Shown in pieces: positions 38,992 through 53,000 of a stretch of DNA of 64,000 bases. Within the stretch, counting starts at the first letter, position 1; each line of letters opens with the position of its first letter. Under the pieces are notes generated by a model. The model made no database searches. It worked only from the letters and a program-made list of their open reading frames with translations, and was not told where the DNA came from. This DNA is from Mansonella perstans (lineage: Eukaryota > Nematoda > Chromadorea > Rhabditida > Onchocercidae). The stretch spans positions 1-64,000 of the forward strand of contig JBAMDO010000200.1 in NCBI GenBank assembly GCA_037074765.1, given 5' to 3'. Position numbers and translations under genes: made by a program.

Positions 38992-41900
38992 ACAGGTTCT
39001 TTCTATTAGTTTCAATTATTCTAAAGTTTCAAATTTTGGCTCAGTTAAACTATTCTATTAATCTGCAATTTTGTTAAAGAATGTAGGATCAATTAAATAT
39101 CGAAGTTTAAAAAATTTGGCAAGATCTCGCCTGCTGATTTTAATTGTTTGCAAGTTCAATAGCATCGGATCATTTTGATAAATTACAGGGTTAATTTTGC
39201 TATGAAATCAAATATTCGACTTACGCTGATATTTAAGTGCACTTTTCAATCCGAAATTCTTCATCCAGAAAAGATAAATACCAATATTTATAACTCTCTC
39301 ACAAAGAGTGAGCAGTTTTTGTAGCATTCCTGAATTTAATTGCAAAATTTCAGAAATTAGTCGCATTTCATCATTCACTAAATTTAATCAAATGTGAGAA
39401 TTTTATAAATGTAATTTAGCAATCAAAAATTCGGCAAAAAAATCTCATTTAAATTTCCCCACAAAAATTCATATAAAGAACCACCTCCAAAGAAACAAAT
39501 TACTCATAGCTGAACAATTTAAAGAATATGTTAAAAAAGGAGGTCAAAGAGAGAAAAGACTATAACCAATTACACTGCAATTAATTAGTAAGTTGATCAG
39601 TGCGTATGGAAGAGCGTTATCAATAACATCTACCACCCTTTCATCACTGTTTAATTTCAATTTGTATTTTTTTTGAACTTATTATCATGCTTGCATGGAA
39701 AGCAGGAAAATGAATAATTCATTTTAAGCAAAGTTTTGTTATATGCTATTTCTATTAAAAGTTCCTGAAAATAAAGAAACTTACGATTACAATCATGCCA
39801 ATATTTTATCTGGCACATTATCTAATTAATTAAAATCAAACTTTTTTCCAAAAAGGAATAAAAAAATTTTCTTGCTATTTTTATAAGATTCACATATAAT
39901 TACGCAGTTGATTGAAAAAAAATCATTTCATCAATAACCTTTGCAAGCACTGAAAGATTTTCATTAATAATGATAAATGACTGTTCACCAAAGCGAGTAA
40001 CCGTAAATAATTAGAAAATATTTCCATTCGAAATTAATTTGCAAATCTTCCAAATGAAGATATTTGAAGGAAAATAAAAGGAGAAAATTTGTTAAGTATG
40101 AATTCAAGAATTGAAATAATTCATTACTCATTTTAGTTGTTTGAAATCTCAGAAATATTCCATTGTATATTTTCATGTTGTTCCACTTTGTGGCAATGAT
40201 GATGATTCAATAGCATACATTTTGATGCTTTGAAATCATAAAAATTCACTTACTTTCTTGTCTTCCTCGCTCTAATCTTACCTTTATTTCGTTTTTTAAT
40301 GTTTGCCTTTTTTCTTTCTCTTTTTTTTGATTCAAATGATTTTTCAACTATTTTTACTTTATGCTATAATTTATTATTTGAAGAGTTTCATAAAATCTGA
40401 TTGCTCAAAAAACACAACGAAATTACTGGTTCATTTGAAATTTGAATTTCTTTTTTCAATGTGGACAGCCGAAACAAATGAAATACATAAACACTCGGCC
40501 GAAAAAAAAAGATTATCAACTATTAATAACTTTGTTTCTTAATCATTGTGTTTGCTAAATTTAATGATTTGAAAATCTTTCATCAATGAAGTCTCAAAGA
40601 AGAAATATTAGAGATGACTTTTTTTTGGCAAATATTTGCCAAAATAAAATAGTCGCTGTTAAGAGTACAACAAAAGTTTCAGAACGAAACTTCCTGCACT
40701 AATAAGAGAGAGGTCAAAAGTCTATTTTTCTGCAAGCTTTTATAATTTCATTAAAAATTCGAAATTTCTGAAAATTTCCAGAATTGAACTATTTATAACA
40801 CTGTATGCTGCTTCTGCTTCTTAAAATTTCTATATTTCCAGGAATATATGTTACAATTCAAAAATATTCTACGCTCTTCTGCGATGCAATAACTTAAAAT
40901 TTCGTTCTTTTTGAAAACCAATAAAAACGAAACATACCGCTTGACAATCAATATTTTGACTCATCACTAATTGTGAATCAGTGTTTTGATTCACCATTAA
41001 TTTCCGGTTCTTGATAGAGTCAATTAATTTTTAAATCCTATTTTTATAATTCATTCAATCATTCATCGTAAACCTGTTGGATTTATAGCGTTTATGCTTT
41101 CAGTCGTTCAATTTTAAAACTACTTTTTTGCCAAAAGCAGAGCATTTTCTACAGCAATTATTTTAGTAAAAATAATTAAAGAATTCTCAGGAATATGAAC
41201 TGAAAAGAGGCTAATAATCAATATGCTAACTATTTGCAGTAGTAATAGAAGTGCGGTTGTAATTTCTAATATACAACTTTAATTCCTTAATTTGTCACCA
41301 AGAACGAAACACTGAAATGTTTGCAAAGCAAATTTTCTTGAGATAGTAATTGTCACAAATTCAGTTGTAACAGAAAGGAATTATGCTTTTAAATTATTTA
41401 AGCAAAGTATTTAATTTTAAAAATTTTTGAATGTTTCTCTTTTCTTTTTGCTCTCAAAAAACTTTTCGGTTCAAAAAAGATTGCTTGTGAACTACAGAGT
41501 TTTTTTAAAGAAATTTCATATTCTAGTCTAATTGTACATTTAAAAAAGTGTAAACTATCAATTAAATTTTTTTATTCATCGTTCTTCTTAATCATTTTAA
41601 TTTCGTCTAAAAATTTTAATCAAATAAAATTTCCGCAAAGAAAGTTTTTATTAATTCAATTAATTCAATTTGCACCATTGAGAAAGTGAAATTATCGTGG
41701 ATGAAAAAATAGAAAAAATCCAGAAAAGTAACATTTTCTTGCGTTATATTTTTGAATGTAAGCAATTAACTGTAAAAAAAATTCTAGAAAATACTTTAAT
41801 GTAAAATTCAATTTTTCGTCATTTTCAAATACTTTCTTGTTTCCTTTCTATTTTTTTCAAATTTTATCAAAAATTCTTAGAAGTCTTGAGAAATATTTCT

Positions 41901-44086
41901 CATTGAAATCTGAAAAAAGTTGAATTTTTGGATGAAAATTTGTAAGATTCTATTTTTTTTGAGTGGGCGGTGAATGGAGAAAAAAACCACTTAAGGATGT
42001 AATTATAAGTTTTCATCATTTTTTCCGAGAGAAAAAAAGAATTACCTAGAGATTTTGATGAGGCTTTATTTTTAGCATAAGCAGAGTTATATATATATAT
42101 ATATTTAAGAAAATACGAAACTGTAAAATAACGGTGTGTAACAGCAAACGTTAGACGGTAGTCGAAATGTATGTGACTCATTTTTAAATTGTCAATAGAA
42201 AAGTTCAGCGAAACATTTTTCAATTGTAAAAAAATGATAGTATACAAAAAGTGACAAATTAAATTCTTTTTTTTTCGCCTTATATGACATTCGTGTAACA
42301 AACAAAATTTCTACTATTTCAATTCTTTTACTATAATTTTTTGATGAAATATGCAAATGTGGAAGTTAAAAATGCATGGTTGTTAGGTAAAATGCTAATC
42401 GTCCGTTTTTTCCAAATACTTTCAATTTCAAATATTTATTAGTTAAATCCAAATATTTATTTCATGTCAATTTTCACTCAATTTCATATCAAATTATACA
42501 ATTAATTAATAATTATACTTCCAAGCATAGAATAGTTACAAATGGAATTACTGATCCAGCTTCTTGCTGTTTTTCATTGCATTATTCGAAAGAGATTGAA
42601 ACTTTCTAATGACCATTTTTCGTTGATCTAACAATCGTCCATATTATCCATTTTTGCTGTCATATCAACTTCGAGAAATACGTTTGTTGTGATAATGAGA
42701 TAAATTTAATATGAAAAAATGCATGCAGCATCTGAAAATATTGTTAGTTATTAAGACATTGCAAATCGTTAGCAACTTGATAGTCATCATTAGTGCTACC
42801 CATAATTTCATTAATCATCATCAATTATTATCACCATAATCATGATCAAAGCAGTTCCCTGTTCTTTTCTACCTGATCTGACTTTCGTTTGTTGTTAATT
42901 AACTATTCACTGGTACTTTCAGCCATTGCTATCACAACATGATTGTTGAAAAACTGAAAATTCAATTTAATTTGTAGGTCAAACACTATAATTATCCTTT
43001 CTTTGCTTTTTTATTATTTCACTTTCCTTCAATAATTTGAAACTACTGTAATTATCTTTTGTCCCACTTATCTATATTCTCTAATTCATCCGCCCATTTC
43101 TTAATTAGTTCATTTATTTATCAGTTTATCTTACTCACTCATTTTTTTTACTTTCTATTCATTCATTTTCTTTATTAGCTCGTTCAATTTATAAATGACA
43201 AAAATATCCATCTAATTACAGTTATTAACAGTTTCTTCACCAAACATTTCTGACTATTTTTTTTTAAAAAACATTTACATTTTATCATTTCGACTCACAC
43301 AGACAACTTTTGCTAAAGTATGATGTTAAATGTTAAAGATAAACATTTCAATATTTGCTCTTGTTGGAAACAGTTCAAAAATATATTCAAATAATGTAGT
43401 AAATATAAAACTAAACGTGAAAAAATTTCCCCAAACATTTTTGAATTTCAGTGATTCATCGATAAATACTAATGTTGAACAATACTTATTGGTGTAGAAA
43501 CAAACTACGATATAATCAAATAAAAACTTTATGTTGGTTTCCTGCCCATTTGATGACATCCTTAGAACATAAAAACTGCAAGCTATAGATTTTTAGATAG
43601 TATATTTCATGTGATTAGAAACTCTGTACTTTTAAGTAACATTTTACAGTAACAATTTTGTTCTTTTTTGATAATTGCATTCTTTTAAAGTGCTTCAGCA
43701 GATTTTACTATTTAATAACTGTTGTTAAAATATGCTGATTAAAAAACAGCCTTACTTTTGAAATAAATATAAGGAAGTATTTTAATAGATTTCAAGTTGC
43801 TAACAATGTTTAATCAATGGATAGAATTGATATGAATTACTTATGTTTAACAATTGATGAAGATTATTTGTTAATTTGAATTTTTTCCCAAACGAATTTT
43901 GTAACTATTATTTACTAATTTACTACAATCAGCAAATAATCTTCACTAATTGTTAAACATTTGTCTTGAAATATAAATAGCACCATGTGTTTAAATTAAT
44001 GTTTGTTTTAAAAATTTTGTTTGTTTAAAGTTTTTTTTTTCAGAGTGTTGAAATATCTAAAGTTCCGAAATTTCGCCTGAATAGAA

Positions 44087-44103
44087 ACACACACACACAC
44101 ACA
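44087..44103 (+). repeat. (AC)n microsatellite
   Basis: About eight AC units followed by an A run. Confidence 0.85.
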
Positions 44104-44590
44104 AAAAAAAAAATGATAACATTAAGGAACGAATCAATTTGCTGCAATTAATATCAATTACTGCTTTAGTCCTTAAACAGTTAAGTTTCTAATTTCTGTT
44201 GCAACATCGCCGCATGATTGTAATAGTGCCATTTGTAACGGTGAGCAAATTTTCATCATGTCTTAATTGTCATCATATTATTTTATGTCAGTTTCAAATG
44301 TTTTGATAGCAAAGCCGGTATGAATGATTCTTGCTTGAGGCCAAAGAATTGAATAATTATGGAATATTCAAAATTAAATCCAACTTCTATGCCATTACTT
44401 CGGTATTGCTTCCCAGTAATGGAATGCAGATGAAATAATTCTTGCCCTCGCATTTCTCTTAAAAACTATCCCATATATACGTGATACAATACTGGATCAG
44501 TGTGAATGTTAAGAAATGAATTATTAAATAATTGTAAGAATTGATTTTTCAATAATTAATTCAATTTCTAGAAAAGAAATAGTTTCAGAT

Positions 44591-47500
44591 ATGCTTTTAG
44601 CGATTAGTGTATTGATAACATTTATTGTTGGTACAAATGCGATTTCATTTTTGACCGATGAATGGACAGAAAGCGTAAAAGTATTCTTTCAGCAAACAAA
44701 ACAAAAAATTGGTGAAAAGTCTAATCAATTTTTGAATGGTCCGTTTAATTCTTTAATCATTTTAAACTAGTAAAATTACAATCGTTGCTTTAAACAAATA
44801 CTTTACTTTATGCAAATTATTTATACTTGACGAATTTTCTTGTTTGTTTTCCTTTCCAATTACCTTACAAACTATGATTTAGTCTCGATCTAACAATTTT
44901 TTGACTCTCAAAATGCGATTTTTCTGCAGAATCGTATGAAGCAAGATTTAAAATTCAATATTTTCAAAAATAAAGACGAAAAAAAGCATTGAAAATTTGT
45001 TTTTGTTCAGGTAATATAATTTGATTAGAATTAAAGAAAAAAATTCAATTCATAAAATTTTGTTGAAAATAAAGGAATGAAATTAGCTAAAAAAATCTTA
45101 ATTATTCCCTTCTCATAGTATAATTTTTATTACTATAACTTTCTTTTGCTGTAACAACAATAGTCTTTCTAAATTTAAACGAAAAAATAAATAAATACAA
45201 AAAGCGAATAGGTTCAATCTAAATTTGGAAAATATACGCAAAACTTTTAAGAAAAAATACTAATACCACCTGTAGTTTTTTTTTAAATATTATTTGTTAG
45301 TAAAATGATTCTAGCAATCAATTCTTAATACATTTTTTTAAAAAAAAACAAAAAATTTTAGACATTAAATTTTTATTATAACTTTTGCAAATTTTTTCTG
45401 AATAAATTAATATGCAACAATATTTATTAATACCTATCTCTCTACCTATTAATAATAATAATCTATCTGACATTTTATTTGTTAAGCGAGAAATTTTCGC
45501 AATTAATTTGCATTAATTTTGTCATTTGAAGCATTAACAAAACAATGGTTTCGAACATAATTAAATCATTTTGAATTTGAAAATTCAGTTCTTCCAAGTT
45601 CAAATTTATCTTTGTTAAACTGTAATATATCAATTTTTTTGTGTTTTTAGAACTTGGTAGAAAGCTTGATAGTGCGCAGAATTTTGTTGAACAATCAAAA
45701 GATGCTATTAGTACGGTTGCGAAAAATTTAAAAAATAGCGGTGAGAAACTAAAAGCGACAGTAATGAAAACGGCTGAAACAACGCTACGTGGAGCTGGTG
45801 ATGAAGTGAACTCTCTCTTTTTCTATTTTGAATATGAATTTTAAATATCTTTTTTTCATTTTAAATATAAACTCTACTTTTTTTCATGTAAACTTTCTTT
45901 TCAAGACAAAGTTAAATTGTTATCGTGACAAAATTCAGTAATAATTTTATTCTTATTGCTATTTCGAAAGTTTCAGTGAAAAGTAATAAAGCTGTGAGAT
46001 ATATTTGAGCATTGAATTAATTTAATTTAATTTTACATGTGAAAACACAATTTAAACATTTGGTTAAATTAATTTTGTCATAGAAATACATTTTACAACA
46101 AATTATCATTTTTTATAAAAAAAAAAGAAAGTTTTACACGAATTTCAATCTAATTAACTTAGTTTTTATTATTATTTTAATTTTCAAACGGTTCGCACTC
46201 TTCAACAAGACTTTGGCATTTCTTATATTGATACCGAATTCTTGCAAGGAATACTTACCTTAAATATGAATGAATAAATGATTTAGGTTGAGGGATTTTT
46301 CGCCGAAGTGCCAAATCGTGTCAGTGATGGTTTTGATGAAATTCTCATAAAACTTGGAGAAGTTTGTTCATGGATTTTCAGGAATATCATTGCTCCAATA
46401 TTATTCATCATCACACTTTTTGGTCTCACATACATCTTTGTTGTCTCAGGGTAAGAAAATCATTCTTATTTTTCCTTCTTTGATAATTTGATAAAAATTT
46501 AAAAAAAGTTTTGGCTAGCTAAACAGACTTATTATTATAAATTGATTTCTGAACATAGAATCATTAATTACTCTCTCAGTTCTGAATTCTTTGCTAGGTA
46601 AATTGCATGATGGAATATTTAAAGCAAATAATTATTTTCATTTATTAAATAATGAAAATCGTAAGGTTCAGTAATGCGTTTGTAGTAAAATTTTATATGT
46701 TTTGATCATATTTAATTGTTTTAATCACCTATAACAGAACAAATTAACTTAGTTTATTTATCGATTTGAAATATGTCAACGATTACTTATTTAACTGATT
46801 AAAAGCCATGGTAGCTCAAAGTATCTTAAGAAGAATAAATTATTTATTGATGAGCTGATCAAATATTTTTGGAGTAACGATTGCTAATCCCTGCATTTTT
46901 CGCAAATGTCTCCTGCAAGTTAATTTATTTTTTTTCCTGTATCAAATTTAATTTCAAAAACAAAAAAACAGTTGAAGATTGAATCAGTGTAATAAAATAT
47001 ATGTCTTAAACCGTAAACATTGTTCGCTGGTGTTCTTTGGATTAATTTTAATTGCATCATAGCGATAGTTCTTTAATTATCAAATCAAAATATCAATTTA
47101 TAAAAAAAATCCTATACAGTAATTAATATGTTAATCATTCAGACTTGTCAAATGAATCCTAAACTTAATACTATATCAACAATATTTAATCATTATTATT
47201 TATCATCTTGTGCATCATTAAGCAATCCTGACAATTCTGCTCATTTTGATGAAATGGTTTCAATCCGGAAATCACTTTAAAATTTTCACCCTTACTCGTT
47301 TAAATGACAAATTATGTTATTAATTAAATAAATCAAACGGTTCCTTACTTTGGTACAAATGCTGCAATAGATTGTTATGAAAAATTAATGAAGTTATTCA
47401 TTTTAAAAATGTATCATTGCTTAAAGATGCTGTGGTTGTTGCTGTAGCACGATGATGTCACATTTCGGCATTTCACTGAGTAACACATTTAAACAGCTGA

Positions 47501-47634
47501 AGAAAGATGAACATGTACGCCGAGGTGATCGAATTATTGTACTAAGCGATTTGGAAGCTTCCGCACCATTACAGGAAAACGAACAACTCAATGATAGGCA
47601 ATTACTAAAAAGTGTGCGTATTTTGAAAATGTAA
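44591..47634 (+). CDS. Unrecognised nematode protein: signal peptide, amphipathic helices, one membrane span (217 aa)
   Basis: Exons: 44591-44738, 45651-45805, 46287-46450 and 47448-47634; phases 1, 0 and 2 agree. TTTCAG ends two bases before the ATG, a typical SL acceptor position. Residues 1-17 are a signal peptide (MLLAISVLITFIVGTNA). Residues ~28-100 are Lys/Glu/Gln/Ala-rich and Pro-free, with heptad-like amphipathic helix (QQTKQKIGEKSNQF, then RKLDSAQNFVEQSKDA, then EKLKATVMKTAETT), reminiscent of lipid-droplet, apolipoprotein or LEA-type helices. A membrane span (NIIAPILFIITLFGLTYIFVV) lies at ~134-154. The C-terminal ~60 residues are charged. Topology would put the helix bundle outside or in the lumen. 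I do not recognise a family. It is convergent with the SEA-type gene at 48559. Confidence 0.7.
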
Positions 47635-48558
47635 TTAATAATTTGTTAATTAAAAAAAATACAATAAGATAGATGATGTTAAGTAAATTTTTTTTCTTAA
47701 ATTTTCTTGTGTATATTTGTATTGAACAATAGTACATTTATTGCTGAACTGTTACAAAATACTTCTTTTCTCATATCTTTTCATGGCTTTAATTAATTTG
47801 TCAAGAAATTTGAAAATTTTTCATCCAGAAAAAAATAATTTTTTGAAACTTTAAAAATTTTATTTTTCAATTTACTTCATTTTAAAATTTTCAACAAATT
47901 TTCTCATTGAAAATTCCAATATGATAAGAAACAAAGAATTCTTCGGAAAGATCATAAAGCTTGTAAAAGCCTACTAATAATGATACCTTAATAAATAACC
48001 TTTCATTGCTTCTTCTGTCCATTTCAATGGACACTTATAGCTTCTTGGTAACGTAATTAATGAATTGTGATATTTGTTTTACAACGCTAAACAAACCTCA
48101 CATTTATGCTTTATTTGCTTATCACAATACATGCATAAAATATATTGATTAAAAAAAATACAGAAAGGCACTAGTTTAATTATAAACTTTATAATTAGTT
48201 TAATTGTTCATTATTGCTAGTACATCATAGCTGTAAAAATGAGGTAATTTTTCAACTTTTTTAAGATTAAAAAAACTTCTTTATGGTGCTCAGCATAATT
48301 ATTTTTCTTTCCTCAATATTTTTTGCTTTGTTCGTATTTGCTGACTTTTGGCCCTCTCTCTTTGTTTCGTTCTGTCTAAGCTAGTTTTAGTTTTTACCAT
48401 TTATAAATTGCTTCAGGATGGTAATCCGGAATATCTCTTGGTTGATTTTGGCTAATTCCGAAACACTTTTGTTCTTGTTTTTTTTTCATCAAAACTTTGG
48501 TAAATAATTGACAGAACAAATTTAAAACACAATGTTTAAAAAGAAAGGAGGAAAAAAA
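47635..48558. other. Convergent intergenic spacer
   Basis: Space between the 3' ends of the 217-residue + gene and the minus-strand SEA-type gene. It is AT-rich and nothing is recognised. Confidence 0.6.
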
Positions 48559-50001
48559 TTAATTGTAGAGATATTGTACTGAAATACTATTTCTTTCGAT
48601 ATGAATACCACTCAGTTGATCCTCAATTTCCGGCAATATACTGAATAAGACGTTTTTAACCGTTGTCAAACCAATGTTTGTATGTGTTGGAGTAAGAAGT
48701 ACAATTGAAAATTCTACGCCAAGATGAAGACCACTAAAATTAAAGTGATTAAAATGAAAATGTGAGGAAATATCTAATTTGTTCTCGTGACGATTAGTTT
48801 ATTCTGTGAAATAAATTTACTTTAATTTTACCTATTGTACAAATACCACACATAAACGTCTTCCAGGTACGGCTGTAAAGCTGTTCGCTTAAGTTGATTA
48901 CGTATCTGAAATGGAATTATTTCATCATTTTTAATCATTATTTTTTATTCAGATTGGTAGAAATCATAAATGATTTAAATATCGATATGCCAGTAGTGAC
49001 TGAAATATACTTTTCGGTAACTTAGATAATTTAAGTTGCAAATTGTCTGCTAAAAAATAAATCAGAAGTTGAAATTCAACATACTGCATTCTGAATCATT
49101 TGAAATGTTTGACGATACTCAAATCCATTGTAATCAACATAGTATTCATTAGCTTGATTTAATATAAAGAACTGACAAAGGAATGTTCGTTTTTGAAGTC
49201 GATCTGTTGGAATTGGCAAGGTTGTAATAAGAGGCTCAGGCTTATATGGTGGTAATGGAGTGGGAAATATAGGTAAATAAGGTTGGCGGGTAAAATTGGG
49301 CAAAGGAGTGGAAGTGATAAATGGACATGGTTGAGTTATCGCGGATAAGAATGGGTTTTTGATGGTGAGAACTGAAAGGATGAAGTTTTTTTCATTTGAA
49401 TGCATCTTTTGCTAGGATATTTTCAAGTAGAATTAATCTGACTAAACTTAAATGTTTAAACTTTTATATACCATATTCAAATTATTAAATAAAGCAACAC
49501 TAAATCCCGCAGGTAACTTGATATCCTCGAGGAAAATCTGCCCAAAAAATAACCTAGTGGTAAACCCACCAATGTATTAGGATAATTTGCTGAATTCCTA
49601 AAACTCAAACTTAACTCTGAAGCATAGTCATGTTTTATGAAATACCACAGGTTTTGATTATATCTCAGCAAACTTTTATTGTTATAGAAGAATGCAGTTG
49701 TGATAATGGAAACCAGCATAATTCAAGTAAACGTGCAAAACAGATTATGCTAATGCATATTTTTTAAAATGTTCATTTAAAATATCAAAACGAATTACTT
49801 ACCATTGATGGCATATGCGATTATCGCGGCGATAATGAATAAAAGAAGTAGTAAGGATACAATAATAAACATACATAAAAGCCACTTATTACAGCTGCAA
49901 CAAATAATTAATTAAGTGATTGTGGAATTTTGTCGAAGTTAGAAAATTCCCTTAATATCACCTAAAACTTGAAAAATTTTAATGTAAAAAACTTACCCCA
50001 T
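48559..50001 (-). CDS. Type II membrane protein with SEA-like ectodomain and MGC lipidation motif (5 exons, ~210 aa)
   Basis: Minus-strand exons: 50001-49997 (5 nt, ATGGG), 49894-49803, 49371-49085, 48905-48832 and 48733-48559; all phases agree. The protein starts MGCNKW, a candidate N-myristoylation/palmitoylation site, followed at once by a membrane span (LLCMFIIVSLLLLFIIAAII). A Pro-rich stalk comes next (FPTPLPPYKPEP). The last ~125 residues have SEA-domain order: CQFFILNQANEYY, then EYRQTFQMIQNAIRNQL, then VYVWYLYN, RSGLHLGVEFSIVLL and a final helix-strand. SEA domains are extracellular and often self-cleave at a G-S-x-x-x site; here SGLHL lacks that motif, so cleavage is doubtful. A cell-surface protein is likely. 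The SEA call is by pattern only. Confidence 0.65.
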
Positions 50002-53000
50002 TTTGCATGAATTTATTATGATTAGTGCAGCGTCGAATATCAAAACTGATCGATTGTATGCATGGATTTAATATTATTATGTGAAATTTTGAAGTGTCAA
50101 CAAAAATTTTCGCAACGAACATTTATAGTATCAAATGTAAAATTTAAATTCATTCTTTCATTCACAACTGATTGACATATCCGACGACGCGTAACATCAC
50201 TTGCTCTAATCTCGTTTTTACCTATCTTTCGCATTTTCCCTAACACTTCTTTCCGACAGTCACCGCAAAATTGATTCCTCGATAGGGGGTTTTTCTGAAC
50301 TAACATCAATTTGCATAAAAATGCTGCGAAATGATGCCAAATTTCACTTGGAATATATTAATTTATTAGCAATTATTAATAGTGAGTTATTAAATAGTGG
50401 ATTTAAAGTTCAAAAAAACTTCAATCGATCGAGCTAATGTGAAATGCAAGAAGAATAATTTTAGCTAGCAAACTCACCAAGTTCACATTCTGACCGTATC
50501 ATCAATCTGTTTCATTGTGACTTTATAATAGCTTAAAAAATTAAAGATATTATATTTAATTTTAAAAACGAATGATTATTTCTACCTATTTGTTACTTCA
50601 AATTCTACAGGATGTCCTGGTGAAGCACTCGGCGTATTGTTGTTCCAGTCGTAAGCCGACCATATTGATCCATTTCTGTATCCTATCTCTATTCCATTTT
50701 TAGACTTGTGATTTCCGTTTTTCGGATTAGTTGTTAAATTGTATTCTTGAAAAATATTTTCGGATTTACTTCAAAATTTCACACTTGTTTGTTCTTTTTT
50801 AGTTTATGGGGAATATATTAATATGCGAAAATACATATCACAGATACAATTTGCGCTTAACGAAATCAAATTTGATATAATTTTGTTGCTTATGTGAACC
50901 AGTTACTTTTACATTGAATTATTATTAGCTACAAATGTTAAGAATATCAAAATATACATCAAAAATAATAGAAGAAATTTTGTTCAAAAGTTTGAAAATA
51001 TTTTTGCTAAACAATAAACCTTGTTCAATATCAGATTCACGACGTCGTTGAAATTTTCCTTTTAATCCAAACATTGCAAAGAAATAATTCGATTTATTAA
51101 ATTATATAGTCAGAAAAACGGAGCATTCACATAAATTGAAACGGATGCCTTTTATTAGCTGATTTAACGGATTGTTGGATACATGGGGAAATCTTCAAAG
51201 GATTCCAGGAACAGTGAATAATTGAATAATGACAGCTAGTCTAAAATGTTCCGGAAATAGTAAATAATCGATTAATAACAACTAGTATGAAATATTCCGG
51301 AAAAATGGAACATCAGTTAATAGTGTTTTGTTAATAGTACCATCATTTTAGACGTATAATGGATGGCAGTATCCAAGTATTCCAATGCATTGACAATTAT
51401 TTCGTTTACATTATAGCAGATGTTGACATTCTGTGAATCAAATTTGTTTATCACCTTGACTTGTGAAATTTTTCAGGCATTTGAGCAGTAGCTAAATCTC
51501 TCCATAAGCAAATCTAGTATCATTTTCCCTCTATTGATCTTTTTTTCTCTCTGAACCGGAAAATAGGAACAATATCATGCAGTGCATACATTTCATTTAT
51601 TTGCAATCTTCATAATTATAACGGTCGCATTAAGTTCAAATTGACCATCTATTTTCTAATAAAAATTTTTTGAGCGATTACGTTAGTCTGTATACTGACT
51701 TCTCATTTCAGTAATATTCATGAGTAATATTTATCGTTATTTTAATTTCATATTAATTGAAATTTGAATTTGTTTCTTGTTTTATTCTTGCTCATTTTCT
51801 TTTATTTTTTCTTCTTTGTTTGAAGTTGCTTTATAAATTGAATTTTAAAAATTTCAATCGAGGTTTTCGAAAACTTTTATTGACTAAATTTTGAATTTTA
51901 TCAAATTTATCATCAAATGTTCTGTTACCTATAATACATGCATTGATTAGTAATGGTGCTAAATTTCTAAACATTTAATGAACAGCCAATCTTGCAATCA
52001 GTGGTGCATTTACTAAAGCTGGAATTCACAAATGACGAAATAATTCATGATTTCCATCTGAATTGCGCTATTTTTATCACTGAATGTACTTGCAATGATC
52101 GATCCTTTGCACTGCTTACATACAAATCAGAAAATTATACTATCAAATAGATTTTTGCATAAAATTCAAATTCAATTTCAACAAAGATCAGAGGTTATTT
52201 TTTTTCTATTTCTACTGGAGAAATTATATTACCAATCAACTCTAATACTTTGAAACTAATTCTTAAATGAAGCAAAGTTCATGAACTTATTCAACGAATT
52301 CATAAAATATCTTTTCACCAAATTGCACTCGTTTTTTCCCTTCACTTTGCTTGCTTGGGACGATAATGAAAAAAATATAGTTTTTATTACACCTGCTTAT
52401 GATTACGATAGATGATAAAAAATAACCTGTCACTTCAAAAGGATAAATTATCACTGAGTAATTTAATGTCTGGTTCATAGCATAAAAACATTTACATAAA
52501 ATTGAAATGCTGAAATTATTTTAAGCATTAATTAAAGATTAGATTAAACGGGGACATAAATGTTGCGTTCATTAGAGCTCGAAAAATTTTTAATCTTTGA
52601 ACATTCATTTGCAGATAAATACAATTGATAGAAAGTGACATTTTAAAGTGAAATGAAAAAATGGACATGGATTAACTGATCATAGCAATTAATTGAAAAA
52701 ATGATTAGCCGATCATATCAATTAATTATGATACGAGACATCACTTCAGCTTGAGCAAATAAAGTATTGAAAGCTTAGAACCTATCTTATGACAAATTTT
52801 TTTCACGTGAAATTTGACAATTCGTATCTTAAATGAAGTTAAGTAGTGCTGAAATGTTCTTCACCTCGAAGAATACCCGAAAAATAATTTGTGCGAAAAA
52901 TTCAGTTTAAAAAAATAGAAAAACCGAAAGATTGACTTCGAAACAAACAAAAGACCCAAAAGATCTGAACAATTAATGCAAAGTAACTTTTAAGCATTTT

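Larger units (their letters stand above)
34132..44590. other. Long gene-poor stretch
   Basis: About 10 kb with no recognised gene apart from the weak ORF at 35934-36245. It is AT-rich and has a long imperfect hairpin (37907-38003), tandem TTAATTAAAATTGG units (38945-38991), a (TA)n run near 42088-42104 and an (AC)n run at 44087-44103. Scattered protein-like segments without full gene structure (37470-37566, 38100-38816) are treated in the findings. Open frames at 40303, 41900 and 43326 are Phe/Lys/Tyr-rich and look like chance. Confidence 0.5.

Noticed and set aside
41900..42301. 133-codon minus-strand frame
   Set aside because: Composition is Phe/Ser/Lys/Tyr-rich as expected from AT-rich background; it includes the translated TA repeat and has no recognisable motif.
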